From CAVSCR01 sp963726575 (GTDB taxonomy: Bacteria > Actinomycetota > Actinomycetes > JAHEKZ01), in NCBI GenBank assembly GCA_963726575.1, contig CAVSCR010000003.1, positions 248,001-312,000 on the forward strand: DNA of 64,000 bases, read 5' to 3'. The notes beneath the pieces were generated by a model. That model made no database searches and had not been told where the DNA came from. It was given only the letters and a program-made list of their open reading frames with translations. The stretch's first letter is position 1, and the number at the start of each line of letters is the position of its first letter. Both the position numbers and the translations under genes were made by a program. Positions 50,178 through 59,567 of this stretch are shown here, in pieces.

Positions 50178-51143
50178 TCAGCCGACCAGCTGCTCCGCTG
50201 CGGTGTAGGGGTCGAGCTCCCCAGCCGCCACCTGCTGGGCCAGCCCAGCCAGTCGAGCGCCACCGGAGGCGTCGCGCAAGGCGCGAGCACGAGCCACGAA
50301 CCCGGCCACGGCCAGCGCCTCGATCTCTGACGCCGCGCGCTGCACCCGCCGCTGCTGCCCGGCACCGCTGTCGGCGAGCCAGGCCCGATGGCTGTCCAAC
50401 GCCTCGAGCAGCTCCGCACCACCCTCACCCCGCGAGGCCACCGTCTTGACGATGGGCGGACGCCACTGGCCCGGCGCCCGGTTGGTGCCGTGCGAGAGCA
50501 TCATCCGAAGCTCCCGGGCGGTCGCGTCGGCACCCTCGCGGTCGGCCTTGTTCACGGCGTAGACGTCGCCGACCTCCAAGATGCCGGCCTTCGCCGCCTG
50601 GATCGCGTCGCCCATCCCCGGCGCCAGCAAGACCACGGTCGTGTCGGCGGTCGCCGCCACCTCCACCTCGGACTGCCCCACCCCCACCGTCTCCACCAGG
50701 ATGACGTCGCACCCCGCCGCGTCGAGCACCCGCAGGGCCTGCGGCGTTGCCCACGCCAGGCCACCCAGGTGACCCCGCGTCGCCATCGAACGGATGAAGA
50801 CTCCGGGATCGGTGGCGTGCTCCTGCATCCGCACGCGATCCCCGAGCAGGGCACCACCGGTGAACGGCGAGGTGGGGTCGACGGCGAGGACGCCCACCCG
50901 CTCGTCGCGCGCCCGCATGGCACCGACCAGCATCGAGGTGGTCGTGGACTTCCCGACGCCGGGAGCACCGGTGAGACCGATCACCCACGCCCGGCTGCGG
51001 CCCGTCGCCGGCACGAGCGCCTTGGTGATCTCGGGCACCGACGAAGCCGCGTCCTCGATCAATGAGATGAGCCGGGCGACACTGCGCGCGTCACCGGTAC
51101 GCGCGCCGGCGACGAGCGCGTCGACATCGACGGCGCGGGTCAA
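50178..51143 (-). CDS. meaB: MeaB/ArgK-type GTPase, chaperone of B12-dependent acyl-CoA mutase
   Basis: 321 residues, apparently from TTG 51143, four bases after the thiolase stop. G3E GTPase: Walker A GLTGAPGVGKSTTTSML, VLAVDPTSPFTGGALLGDRVRM, ETVGVGQSEVEVA, VNKADREGA. MeaB proteins guard loading and reactivation of adenosylcobalamin in methylmalonyl- or isobutyryl-CoA mutase. The mutase gene is about 4 kb away. Confidence 0.93.
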   Translation of the reverse strand: MTRAVDVDALVAGARTGDARSVARLISLIEDAASSVPEITKALVPATGRSRAWVIGLTGAPGVGKSTTTSMLVGAMRARDERVGVLAVDPTSPFTGGALLGDRVRMQEHATDPGVFIRSMATRGHLGGLAWATPQALRVLDAAGCDVILVETVGVGQSEVEVAATADTTVVLLAPGMGDAIQAAKAGILEVGDVYAVNKADREGADATARELRMMLSHGTNRAPGQWRPPIVKTVASRGEGGAELLEALDSHRAWLADSGAGQQRRVQRAASEIEALAVAGFVARARALRDASGGARLAGLAQQVAAGELDPYTAAEQLVG

Positions 51144-51147
51144 CAGA

Positions 51148-52335
51148 TCAGGGCGCGGGCACGCGCAGGATCAGGGCGTCACCCTGCCCGCCACCACCGC
51201 ACAACGCGGCTGCGCCGACGCCTCCACCTCGGCGCTTCAGCTCCAGCGCGAGCGACAACGCCAGGCGAGCCCCCGACATCCCCACCGGGTGCCCCAGAGC
51301 GATCGCACCACCATGCGGGTTCACCTGTTCGTCGGTCAGGCCGAGCTTGCGCATCGACACGAGCCCGACCGCGGCGAACGCCTCGTTGATCTCCACGACG
51401 TCCAGGTCGCCGGCCGTCAGGCCCTCGCGCTCCAGCGCCTGGGCAATCGCATTCGCCGGCTGCTCGTGCAGCGACGCATCCGGGCCCGCCACGTTGCCAT
51501 GAGCACCGATCTGCGCCAACCAGGTCAGACCCATCGCCTCGGCCCGCTCGCGGCTCATGACGACGACAGCGGCCGCCCCGTCACTGATCTGCGAGGACGA
51601 CCCTGCCGTGATGGTGCCCTCGGGCCGGAACGCCGGCCGGAGTCGGGCGAGCCCGTCGACCGTCGTGTCAGCCCGGATGCCCTCGTCTTCGGTGAACACG
51701 ACCGGATCGCCACGACGCTGCGGGATCTCGACCGGAACGATCTCCTCGGCGAAGATCCCGTTCTTCTGCGCCTGCGCCGCGCGTTGGTGCGACCGTGCCG
51801 AGAACGCGTCCTGGTCTTCGCGGGTCAGTCCGTACCGCTCGTTGTAGCGGTCGGTCGACTCCCCCATCGCCATGTCATCGAAGGCACACGTCAGCGCGTC
51901 GAACGCCATGGAGTCGACGAGCGTGGCGTTGCCGTACTTCACGCCCTCGCGCGACTTGGGCAGCACGTGTGGTGCGTTGGTCATCGACTCCATGCCGCCG
52001 GCGACGATCACGTCGAACTCGCCGGCGCGGATGAGCTGGTCGGCCAGTGCGATCGCGTCCAGGCCGGAGAGACAGACCTTGTTGACGGTGATCGCCGGCA
52101 CACTCATCGAGATTCCCGCCTTGACGGCTGCTTGCCGCGCAGTGATCTGTCCGGCGCCAGCCTGCAGCACCTGTCCCATGATCACGTACTGGACGTCGCC
52201 AGCTGCGAGGCCGGAGCGCTCCAACGCGCCGCGGATCGCGAACCCACCCAGCTCAGCGCCGGAGAAGTCCTTCAGCGAGCCCAGCAGGCGACCCATCGGC
52301 GTGCGCGCGCCCGCGACGATGACGGACGAGGTCAT
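51148..52335 (-). CDS. Acetyl-CoA C-acetyltransferase (thiolase)
   Basis: 395 residues from ATG 52335 (MTSSVIVAGARTPMG), with GGAGGG seven bases upstream. Catalytic residues are in VNKVCLSGLDAIALAD (nucleophile Cys), EAFAAVG, GHPVGMSGAR (His) and CGGGGQGDAL (second Cys). Biosynthetic-type thiolase condensing two acetyl-CoA, the entry to the 3-hydroxyacyl-, crotonyl- and ethylmalonyl-CoA series, or the degradative reverse. Divergent from the epimerase gene (92 bases). Confidence 0.94.
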   Translation of the reverse strand: MTSSVIVAGARTPMGRLLGSLKDFSGAELGGFAIRGALERSGLAAGDVQYVIMGQVLQAGAGQITARQAAVKAGISMSVPAITVNKVCLSGLDAIALADQLIRAGEFDVIVAGGMESMTNAPHVLPKSREGVKYGNATLVDSMAFDALTCAFDDMAMGESTDRYNERYGLTREDQDAFSARSHQRAAQAQKNGIFAEEIVPVEIPQRRGDPVVFTEDEGIRADTTVDGLARLRPAFRPEGTITAGSSSQISDGAAAVVVMSRERAEAMGLTWLAQIGAHGNVAGPDASLHEQPANAIAQALEREGLTAGDLDVVEINEAFAAVGLVSMRKLGLTDEQVNPHGGAIALGHPVGMSGARLALSLALELKRRGGGVGAAALCGGGGQGDALILRVPAP

Positions 52336-52427
52336 GAGGTGACCCTCCAGATCCAGCGACGATTGGTGCTGCCACGATGCTGTCACGATACTGCGAGGAT
52401 TCAACGGGCCAGGGGGCGGAGGTAGCC

Positions 52428-52856
52428 GTGTTCACCCACATCGACCACGTGGGCGTGGCAGTCGTCGATCTGGACGAGGCGGTTGCCTACTACGAGCGCA
52501 CCTTCGACATGCGCAAGGTGCACGAGGAGGTCAACGAGGACCAAGGCGTGCACGAGGTCATGATGGCGGTCGGCGACTCCGGATCGTGCGTGCAGCTCCT
52601 CGCACCGCTCGGGCCGGAGTCGGCCATCGCGAAGTTCCTCGACCGTCATGGGCCGGGCCTGCAGCAGGTGGCCTACCGGGTCGACGACGTCGACGCCACC
52701 TGCGCAGAACTGAGGGCCAAAGGTGTGCGCCTGCTCTTCGACGAGCCACGCCGCGGCACGGCCGACTCGCGGGTCAACTTCATCCACCCCAAGGACGCCG
52801 GTGGAGTTCTGGTGGAACTGGTCGAGCCGGCTAGCGCTTCGTCGTTCCCACGCTGA
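52428..52856 (+). CDS. mce: Methylmalonyl-CoA epimerase
   Basis: 142 residues from GTG 52428 (MFTHIDHVGVAVVDLDEAVAYYE), with GGAGG six bases upstream. VOC fold with metal ligands His, Gln and Glu: HIDHVGVAV, SGSCVQLLAPLG, GLQQVAYRVDDVD, and AGGVLVELVEP at the end. It racemises methylmalonyl- (and often ethylmalonyl-) CoA. It overlaps the convergent surface-protein gene by 26 bases. Confidence 0.94.
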   Translation: MFTHIDHVGVAVVDLDEAVAYYERTFDMRKVHEEVNEDQGVHEVMMAVGDSGSCVQLLAPLGPESAIAKFLDRHGPGLQQVAYRVDDVDATCAELRAKGVRLLFDEPRRGTADSRVNFIHPKDAGGVLVELVEPASASSFPR

Positions 52857-55608
52857 CGTCATCGATGGAGATCGCGTAGTTCTCCGATCCTGTGTCGCCG
52901 ACGTCCATGCTGGCCAGCGGATCTGGTGAGTTGTCGACCCCGGTAATCGTTCCCAGGGCCGAGTTGTCCCACCATGCCGACAGGCTGCCGCTCACCGAGT
53001 CCGATGTCGTGGTCACGCACAACTGAGCCGAGTGCCAGCTTCCGTCGGCGGGCACCGTCACCTTCGTGACCGTCGGGTTGCTCCCCCAGTCGCTCCTGAC
53101 CCACAAGACGCCCTTGCCGTCCACGTAGAGCCGCGCGATGTCGTTGCCTGATGAGCTGTACAGACGCATCAGGGTCGTCTGCCCGGTGCCACGCGTGTCG
53201 TACGCGGTCACCGCCACCCACTCCAGCACGCACACGGTCGGGTAGGCGGCGCCGAACGCACGGTGGGCGTAGCCATAGGTGCGCGGGCTCACAGCCGACA
53301 CCAACGACACCGATGGCGACGCCAGATGACCGCTCCCCGTAGCGAGGCTGACCCCGGACGGTGCCGGAGGCATCGTCCACGCCCCCAACGACGAGAACCC
53401 GTCGCTCAAGATCGCACTCGACACCGTCCCGGACACGCCGGAGGACTTCGGACTCGACAGTGGCCCGTCGGAAGCGGCGACGTAGTAGGTGTACGTCTTG
53501 TCCGGGAGGGCGCCGTTGGAGCTCGACGTCGAGTCCGTGAAGGTCGTGACCCCAGGCGTGGTCGTCGCCACCAGGCTGCCGGTCCCTGAGGCACCGCTCA
53601 GCTTGCGGTACACGGCGTACGTCAGGGCACCCTGTGGGGTGTCGGTGTCCGTGCTCGCGGTCCAGGTGACCTGCACCGTGTTGGCGGACGGGCTGGCGAC
53701 TGCGAGCCCGGCCGGCACCGACGGTGCGGCCACGTCGGCCACCGCGGTGATCGGGGCCGATGGACCGCTCGCCGAGCTCGTGAACGTGCCGTCGTCGGCA
53801 GTGACGGTGTAGGTCACGGTTCCACCGCCGGCGAACGTGTCGGTGAAGGAGACCGCGCCGTTCGTCGGGCCGACGACAGTCCCTGCGGTCACGGTGCTGG
53901 TGCCGATGTGGCGCTGGACGGTGTACGTCAGCGTCGTGTCGTCAGCGTCGGTCGACCCGGTCCAGGTGACCTGGGCGGTGCCCGGTGCGGTCGTTCCGGC
54001 CGACACGTTCGTCGGCGCGGCCGGCGGCACGAGGTCGCCCACGACGGTCACCGGCCCCGCCACGTTGCCGGCCGGGCTCAGGAACACCGGGTCGGCGGCG
54101 CGCACCTGGTACTCGTAGGACGAACCGATGGTCGCGCTGGGGTCCGACCACGTGACCGGAGTGCTGCCACCGGTGGGACCCGCGACGCTGCCGACCAGCG
54201 AGAAGCTGCCGCCGACGGGTCGCCGGTAGACCCGGTAGGTGACGGTCGGCGAGTCCGAGTCCGTCGAGGGCGTCCACGTCAGGTCGACTCGGCCCTTGAA
54301 GGTGCTCGACGCCGCCGCGTCGACGATCGGTGTGGGCGGGGACACATCGCCACCGGAGAACTGCGCGACGCCGCCATGGGCCACCCGGTTGATGGTGGTG
54401 AAGTCACCGCCGGCGAGCACGTGGCCCGGTGACCACGCCATGCCGTAGACGCCGAAGACACTGTTGGCTGTCGGGTTCCAGGTCGGGTCGGTGGCCCCGG
54501 TGGCGGCATCGAAGGCCGCCAGGTGGTGCCGCAGGTCGGTGAGCGTGGTGCCCGGGATCACGACGTTGTCGAAGTGGCCACCGACATACACCTCGGTGTC
54601 GGTCGCGACGGCCGCCTGGACGTCGCCGTCCATGCGACGCGCCCACAGCTGCGTCCCGCTTCGGCTGTCGTAGGCGCGCAGGAAGCCACCGGGGCCCCGA
54701 CCGTCGGCGAACAACGCGGTGCCGTCACGGGTGAGCATCACGTTGAGCGTCACGTAGTGCAGTGACGGCGACATGGAGAACGACGCGTCAGCGGCACCGG
54801 TACCGCCGCCGCTGGCCGGCAGCAGCCCCGCCACGTTGCTTCGGGTCAGGCCTCCGATGGTCGTGAACACGCCACCGGCGAAGACCTCACCGTCGCTGTT
54901 GCGCACTACCAGACTGTTGACGATGGCCGGCACGGTCGAGCCCTTGTCGACGGTGTCCGTACCGCTGGGTTCGGGGTCCCAGGGCAGCAGGGTGGCCGCT
55001 GTGGACGTCGACGTGTAGGCGGACACCGCGGCCATCAGGGTGCGTGGCGTCGCGTTGACGGTCTTGAAGACGCCCCCGAAGTACACGACATCCTGAGCCG
55101 GGGACAGTGCGATCGCCTTGACCTGCGCGCTCACGTTCGGCTTCCAGGCCGCGATGGCCTGACCCGTGCTGAGCGTCAGCGCCGCCAGCCTGTGATGCGC
55201 CTTGCCACTGACGTGGTTGAAGTAGCCGCCGATGTAGAGGGTGTTGTTGCCGGCAACGGCGATCGCACCGACTTCACCATCCGGCTGTGGCCGCCAGGCC
55301 GTGATCGGCGCACCGCTGGCCACGTCGATGGCTGCCAGGTTGTCGATCGCGACGGCGTCGGTCGTGGTGGCGCTGCAACTGGAGTCGGTCGGTGGGCACA
55401 TGTGGTGGAACGTGCCGGCCAGGTAGGCGACGCTGGCATCGCCGTTGTAGGCGACGGCGTCGACCCGACCGTCGACCTGCCACGTGCCGGCATCGGCGCC
55501 GACAGCCACCGGTGCGGCACTCGCCGGCCCCGCCGTCAACAGGGCAGCCGCGAGCGCGCCGCAGGCCACCGCCGCCATCGAACGCGCGGTGAAGCGAACG
55601 TGAAACAT
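52831..55608 (-). CDS. Secreted beta-propeller, three-FN3, LamG-like surface protein
   Basis: 925 residues from ATG 55608 (MFHVRFTARSMAAVACG); the open frame reaches 56385, but that part is antisense to ccr. Signal peptide to about PASAAPV. Residues ~35-430 form a propeller with repeats such as VAYLAGTFHHM, TLYIGGYFNHVSG, VVYFGGVFKTVN, EVFAGGVFTTIGG, EVYVGGHFDNV, HVLAGGDFTTIN. Three fibronectin-III-like domains follow (about 430-733), then a C-terminal concanavalin/LamG-like jelly roll (about 734-925, ending ENYAISIDDVSVG). No sortase motif, so it is secreted or loosely attached. It splits an otherwise metabolic cluster. Related in its propeller to the protein at 2248-5250. Function unknown. 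Confidence 0.88.
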   Translation of the reverse strand: MFHVRFTARSMAAVACGALAAALLTAGPASAAPVAVGADAGTWQVDGRVDAVAYNGDASVAYLAGTFHHMCPPTDSSCSATTTDAVAIDNLAAIDVASGAPITAWRPQPDGEVGAIAVAGNNTLYIGGYFNHVSGKAHHRLAALTLSTGQAIAAWKPNVSAQVKAIALSPAQDVVYFGGVFKTVNATPRTLMAAVSAYTSTSTAATLLPWDPEPSGTDTVDKGSTVPAIVNSLVVRNSDGEVFAGGVFTTIGGLTRSNVAGLLPASGGGTGAADASFSMSPSLHYVTLNVMLTRDGTALFADGRGPGGFLRAYDSRSGTQLWARRMDGDVQAAVATDTEVYVGGHFDNVVIPGTTLTDLRHHLAAFDAATGATDPTWNPTANSVFGVYGMAWSPGHVLAGGDFTTINRVAHGGVAQFSGGDVSPPTPIVDAAASSTFKGRVDLTWTPSTDSDSPTVTYRVYRRPVGGSFSLVGSVAGPTGGSTPVTWSDPSATIGSSYEYQVRAADPVFLSPAGNVAGPVTVVGDLVPPAAPTNVSAGTTAPGTAQVTWTGSTDADDTTLTYTVQRHIGTSTVTAGTVVGPTNGAVSFTDTFAGGGTVTYTVTADDGTFTSSASGPSAPITAVADVAAPSVPAGLAVASPSANTVQVTWTASTDTDTPQGALTYAVYRKLSGASGTGSLVATTTPGVTTFTDSTSSSNGALPDKTYTYYVAASDGPLSSPKSSGVSGTVSSAILSDGFSSLGAWTMPPAPSGVSLATGSGHLASPSVSLVSAVSPRTYGYAHRAFGAAYPTVCVLEWVAVTAYDTRGTGQTTLMRLYSSSGNDIARLYVDGKGVLWVRSDWGSNPTVTKVTVPADGSWHSAQLCVTTTSDSVSGSLSAWWDNSALGTITGVDNSPDPLASMDVGDTGSENYAISIDDVSVGTTKR

Positions 55609-55730
55609 TCCTGACCCCCCAAGCACAGCCCCGGATCGAGGCCGGTGGCTCGCGGGAAGAATACGTCCTCCCTGCCGCAACCTCAGCCAGATGGCGCGGA
55701 TCTGACCGAGTCTTGGGATTTCGCAGGAAG

Positions 55731-55769
55731 CCGACCAAGGTCGGCGGCCTGACCGACGGGCGCTAGGGT
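55731..55769 (+). promoter_or_regulatory. ccr promoter region: dyad CCGACC-AA-GGTCGG and -10-like TAGGGT
   Basis: A perfect 14-base dyad (55731-55744) lies where a -35 box would fall for the -10-like TAGGGT at 55764-55769. Transcription would start near 55776, 28 bases before the ccr GTG. Partial copies (GACCGA) occur at 55703-55708 and 55751-55756. It looks like an operator for a dimeric regulator; which one is unknown. Confidence 0.4.
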
Positions 55770-55803
55770 CGAAGCCCGCGACCATCCCGCCACGGAGGCC
55801 GAC

Positions 55804-57141
55804 GTGCAGCACCTGCTGGACGCCATCTCGTCCGACGACGCCAGCGCCGACGACTTCGCCGTGTTGCCGGTGCCTTCGTCCTACGTCGGCGCCACCTTGC
55901 ACCAAGAGGACGCGGACATGTTCGCCGGCGTCGCCCACCGGGACAAGGACCCGCGGCGCTCGATCCACGTCGAGTCGGTGCCGACTCCGGAGATCGGGCC
56001 AGGAGAGGCGCTCGTGGCCGTCATGGCCAGCTCCATCAACTACAACACCGTGTGGTCGAGCATCTTCGAGCCGGTGTCGACCTTCGGCTTCCTCCAGAAG
56101 TACGGTCGCACGTCTCCCCTGGCGAAGCGGCACGACCTGCCCTACCACGTCATCGGGTCGGACCTGTCCGGCGTCGTCTTGCGAACCGGTCCAGGCGTGC
56201 ACGTCTGGAAGCCGGGTGACCGGGTGGTGGCTCACTGCTTGAGCGTTGAGCTGGAGAGCCCGCTCGGGCACAACGACACGATGCTCGACCCGGAACAACG
56301 CATCTGGGGGTTCGAGACCAACTTCGGTGGGCTGGCTCAGCTCGCGCTGGTCAAGGCCAACCAGCTGCTGGAGAAGCCCCGGCACCTGACGTGGGAGGAA
56401 GCCGCAGTGCCGGGTCTGGTCAACTCCACGGCCTACCGGCAGCTCGTGTCCCGTAACGGTGCCGGCATGAAGCAGGGCGACATCGTCTTGATCTGGGGCG
56501 CCTCTGGTGGGCTCGGCTCGTACGCCACGCAGATGGCCATCAACGGCGGCGCCACCCCAGTGTGCGTGGTGTCCTCACCGGAGAAGGCCAAGATCTGTCG
56601 CTCCCTCGGCGCGGAGCTGATCATCGACCGCACTGCGGAGGGCTACCAGTTCTGGAAGGACGAGACCACGCAGGACCCGAAGGAGTGGCAGCGGCTCGGC
56701 AAACGCATTCGGGATCTGACCGGCGGTGACGACGTCGACATCGTGTTCGAGCACCCAGGACGCGAGACCTTCGGCGCGAGTGTGTACGTCGCCCGCAAGG
56801 GCGGCACGATCGTCACCTGCGCCTCGACGACTGGGTACATGCACGAGTACGACAACCGCTACCTGTGGATGAGCCTCAAGCGCATCGTGGGCTCGCACTT
56901 CGCCAACTACCGCGAGGCATGGGAGGCCAACCGGTTGATCCAGCGCGGGAAGATCCACCCCACGCTGTCCAAGACCTATCTGTTGGTCGACACCGGGCAA
57001 GCGGCGTACGAGGTGCATCGCAACATGCACCAGGGCAAGGTCGGCGTGCTCTGCCTGGCGCCCGAACCTGGGCTCGGAGTCACCGACCCGGCCATGCGCA
57101 GCCTTCACATCGACGAGATCAACCGGTTCCGCGACGCCTGA
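55804..57141 (+). CDS. ccrA: Crotonyl-CoA carboxylase/reductase
   Basis: Reductively carboxylates crotonyl-CoA to ethylmalonyl-CoA with NADPH and CO2. 445 residues from GTG 55804 with GGAGG six bases upstream. The residues described for the CO2 pocket of related enzymes are all at the expected numbers: Asn81 (SINYNTVW), Phe170-Glu171 (WGFETNFGG), His365 (VGSHFANYREAW). NADPH fold: LIWGASGGLGSYATQMAINGGA. Its product feeds the ethylmalonyl-CoA route or polyketide extender units; epimerase, mutase, thiolase and 3-hydroxyacyl-CoA dehydrogenase are nearby. Confidence 0.97.
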   Translation: MQHLLDAISSDDASADDFAVLPVPSSYVGATLHQEDADMFAGVAHRDKDPRRSIHVESVPTPEIGPGEALVAVMASSINYNTVWSSIFEPVSTFGFLQKYGRTSPLAKRHDLPYHVIGSDLSGVVLRTGPGVHVWKPGDRVVAHCLSVELESPLGHNDTMLDPEQRIWGFETNFGGLAQLALVKANQLLEKPRHLTWEEAAVPGLVNSTAYRQLVSRNGAGMKQGDIVLIWGASGGLGSYATQMAINGGATPVCVVSSPEKAKICRSLGAELIIDRTAEGYQFWKDETTQDPKEWQRLGKRIRDLTGGDDVDIVFEHPGRETFGASVYVARKGGTIVTCASTTGYMHEYDNRYLWMSLKRIVGSHFANYREAWEANRLIQRGKIHPTLSKTYLLVDTGQAAYEVHRNMHQGKVGVLCLAPEPGLGVTDPAMRSLHIDEINRFRDA

Positions 57142-57169
57142 GGCGGGTGGTCGGACGACCCAGGTGCCG

Positions 57170-57925
57170 TCAGGTCAAACTGGTGACGAAGTCGCCGAGG
57201 ACCTGCGCGACGACGTCCGGGCGCTCGACAACGGCGAGATGACCGGCCTCGGCGATCGTCACGACCTGCGCCTGCGGCCACGACTGCGCCATGCGATCGG
57301 CCTCTGAAGGCGGCGCCAGCTCGTCCTCGTCGCCGACCACCACCAACCCGGGAAGACCGCTCTGCTCCAGTGTGGCGAACGACTCAACCCGCAGCGCCAT
57401 CGCGCGTTGCGCCCATGCCGCCGAGAGTGGATCGGCAGCGTCGACCCAGTCGCGCACCGCGGCCGCGACGTCGGGCCGGCGGCGCTTGGTCGTGGCGCCG
57501 ATGAGCTTCGGGTACACGTTCTCGACCAGGGCGGCCGTGGTGTTCTCCGACTCCAGGCGGTCGGCCATGCCACGCCGACCACCACGACCCGCCTCGTCGT
57601 CGGCGGACGCCTTGGTGTCGAGCAGCACGACGGCCCGCGCGATCTCAGGGTGGCGGCGCAGCAACGCCATCGTGACGTAGCCACCCATCGAGGTGCCGCC
57701 GATGATCGCCCCACCGACTCCCTGTTCGCCGCACCAGCGGGCGACGTCGTCGGCCAGGGCCTCCATCGAGGGTGGCTCCTTCGAGCGAGGACGCTCACCG
57801 AAGCCGGGGAGGTCAGGCGTCAGCAGGTCGACCCCCTCCGGCAGGTGCGCAGGCAGGTGCCGGCGCACGGGGTCGTACATCCGGTGGTCCAGCGGGAAGG
57901 CGTGGAGAAGCACGAGGGCAGGCAC
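57170..57925 (-). CDS. Alpha/beta-fold hydrolase
   Basis: 251 residues. LVLLHAFPLDHRMYDPV oxyanion region, nucleophile Ser79 in IGGTSMGGYVTMALL, acid in VVVGDEDELAPPSEADRMA, His in AEAGHLAVVERPDVV. The catalytic triad is complete. Convergent with ccr (28 bases) and divergent from the gamma-glutamyltranspeptidase-like gene. Ester, lactone or enol-lactone hydrolase cannot be distinguished. Confidence 0.88.
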   Translation of the reverse strand: MPALVLLHAFPLDHRMYDPVRRHLPAHLPEGVDLLTPDLPGFGERPRSKEPPSMEALADDVARWCGEQGVGGAIIGGTSMGGYVTMALLRRHPEIARAVVLLDTKASADDEAGRGGRRGMADRLESENTTAALVENVYPKLIGATTKRRRPDVAAAVRDWVDAADPLSAAWAQRAMALRVESFATLEQSGLPGLVVVGDEDELAPPSEADRMAQSWPQAQVVTIAEAGHLAVVERPDVVAQVLGDFVTSLT

Positions 57926-57989
57926 GGGCCGAACCTACGCGACCTCCGATCCCACGGGTCAACCCGCCGGGCTGCCAGACTCAGACGTC

Positions 57990-59567
57990 GTGGACCGATC
58001 TGCAGAAGGCCCGAACTGGGCGGTGTCGACGCCACATACGGTCGCGACCGATGCAGCCGCCGCGGTCTTCGAGCAGGGCGGCAACGCGATCGACGCGGCG
58101 CTGGTCGCCGCCACCACGTTGGCCGTCGTGTATCCGCACATGTGCGGAGTCGGCGGAGACCTCTTCGCCCTGGTCCAGGAGCCCGACGGCCAGGTCGTAG
58201 CCCTCAACGCCAGCGGACGAGCACCTGCCGGCGCCGATCTGGCCGGAGCCCGAGCCGTCGGCCACGGCTCGATGCCGTTCTTCGGACCCACCACCGTGAC
58301 GGTCCCCGGAGCCGTCAGCGGCTGGGAAGCACTGCATCGCAACGGCGCGACGGTGGCGTGGGCCGACCTGTTCGGTACCGCGATCGCAGCAGCCGACGAC
58401 GGAGTCGCCGTTTCGTCATCGCTGGCCGCCACGCTCATCGACGACGCAGCCCGGCTGTCTGACGATCCCGGACTTCGCACTGTGTTCTTCGGCAGGGACG
58501 CGAGCCCCCTGCGCGAGGGCGAGGTGGTGCGTCAACCGCAGCTCGCGCAGACCCTGCGGGCCATCGCGACCAACGGCGCGGACACGTGGTACCGCGGACC
58601 GACGGGCGCGCGCTACGTGGCGGGCCTCGCATCGCTGGGCGTCCCCCTGACGACCGACGACCTGGCGGCGCACACGGCTCAGTTGGGTGAACCGATCCGG
58701 CACGCCTACCGAGACCTGGACGTCCTCGTGCACCCGCCCAACTCACCGGGCCTCTCCTTGCTGCAGATCCTCGCGCTGATCGAGCAGACGGGGGCCGACC
58801 CGGACCCGTATGGCCCGGCGGCTCCCCTGCTGGCGCGCATCTTCGCGACGGCGTGGAACCAGCGCCAGCAGTACCTGGCCGACCCTGACTCGATGCGGGT
58901 CGACCCGGCGGTGCTGCTCGGTGCGGATTACATCGACGAGCTCGCGGCATCGCTGGGACGGCCCGCGAGCCCACCACCACCGGGGCGCCGGGCCAGCGGC
59001 GACACCATCGCAGTCGTGACGGCGGATCGACACGGCCGGGCCGTGTCGTTGATCCAGAGCCTGTTCGACGGATTCGGCTCGGGACTGCTCGAACCCGGTA
59101 CCGGCGTCGTCGCCCAGAACCGCGGCGCCTGCTTCACCGTCGACGCCGAGCACGTCAACTGTCTGGCTCCCGGCAAACGCCCGGCCCACACGTTGGCGCC
59201 GGTACTGGTCCGTCGCAACGGTCAGCTGGTCGGCGTTACCGGATCGATGGGCGGACTGGCACAACCGCAGATCAACGCGACCACGCTGTTGCGCACCTTC
59301 GATTCGGCCCAGGAGCCCGCAACCGCAGTAGCAGCGCCACGCTGGTTGATCGGCGGGGCAGATGCCGGCGACGGACCGCTCGAGGTGATCGCCGAGAACG
59401 GCGTCCCGGCCGACGTCGTGCGCGCCCTGCGCCACGACGGGTTCGTCGTCAACGTCACCCGACGACCAACGAGTGCGGTCGGTCACGCCCATCTGATCAC
59501 CTGCAGCGAAGCCGGCTTCCGGGTCGGGTGCGACCCCCGTAGCGACGGCACCGCCAGAGCGGGCTAG
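57990..59567 (+). CDS. Gamma-glutamyltranspeptidase-family protein
   Basis: About 525 residues if started at GTG 57990 (MDRSAEGPNWAVSTPHTVATDAAAAVFEQGGNAIDAA); the frame is open upstream but that part is antisense to the hydrolase. N-terminal nucleophile hydrolase that self-cleaves: CGVGGDLFALV, and the predicted nucleophile Thr339 in GDTIAVVTADRHG, followed by GVVAQNRGACF and KRPAHTLAPVLV. No signal peptide from this start, so it may be cytoplasmic, unlike classical GGT. It may act on gamma-glutamyl compounds or as an acylase. Confidence 0.88.
   Translation: MDRSAEGPNWAVSTPHTVATDAAAAVFEQGGNAIDAALVAATTLAVVYPHMCGVGGDLFALVQEPDGQVVALNASGRAPAGADLAGARAVGHGSMPFFGPTTVTVPGAVSGWEALHRNGATVAWADLFGTAIAAADDGVAVSSSLAATLIDDAARLSDDPGLRTVFFGRDASPLREGEVVRQPQLAQTLRAIATNGADTWYRGPTGARYVAGLASLGVPLTTDDLAAHTAQLGEPIRHAYRDLDVLVHPPNSPGLSLLQILALIEQTGADPDPYGPAAPLLARIFATAWNQRQQYLADPDSMRVDPAVLLGADYIDELAASLGRPASPPPPGRRASGDTIAVVTADRHGRAVSLIQSLFDGFGSGLLEPGTGVVAQNRGACFTVDAEHVNCLAPGKRPAHTLAPVLVRRNGQLVGVTGSMGGLAQPQINATTLLRTFDSAQEPATAVAAPRWLIGGADAGDGPLEVIAENGVPADVVRALRHDGFVVNVTRRPTSAVGHAHLITCSEAGFRVGCDPRSDGTARAG

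Noticed and set aside
55609..56385. N-terminal extension of the surface protein in the same frame
   Set aside because: Antisense to ccr; a signal peptide begins exactly at ATG 55608.
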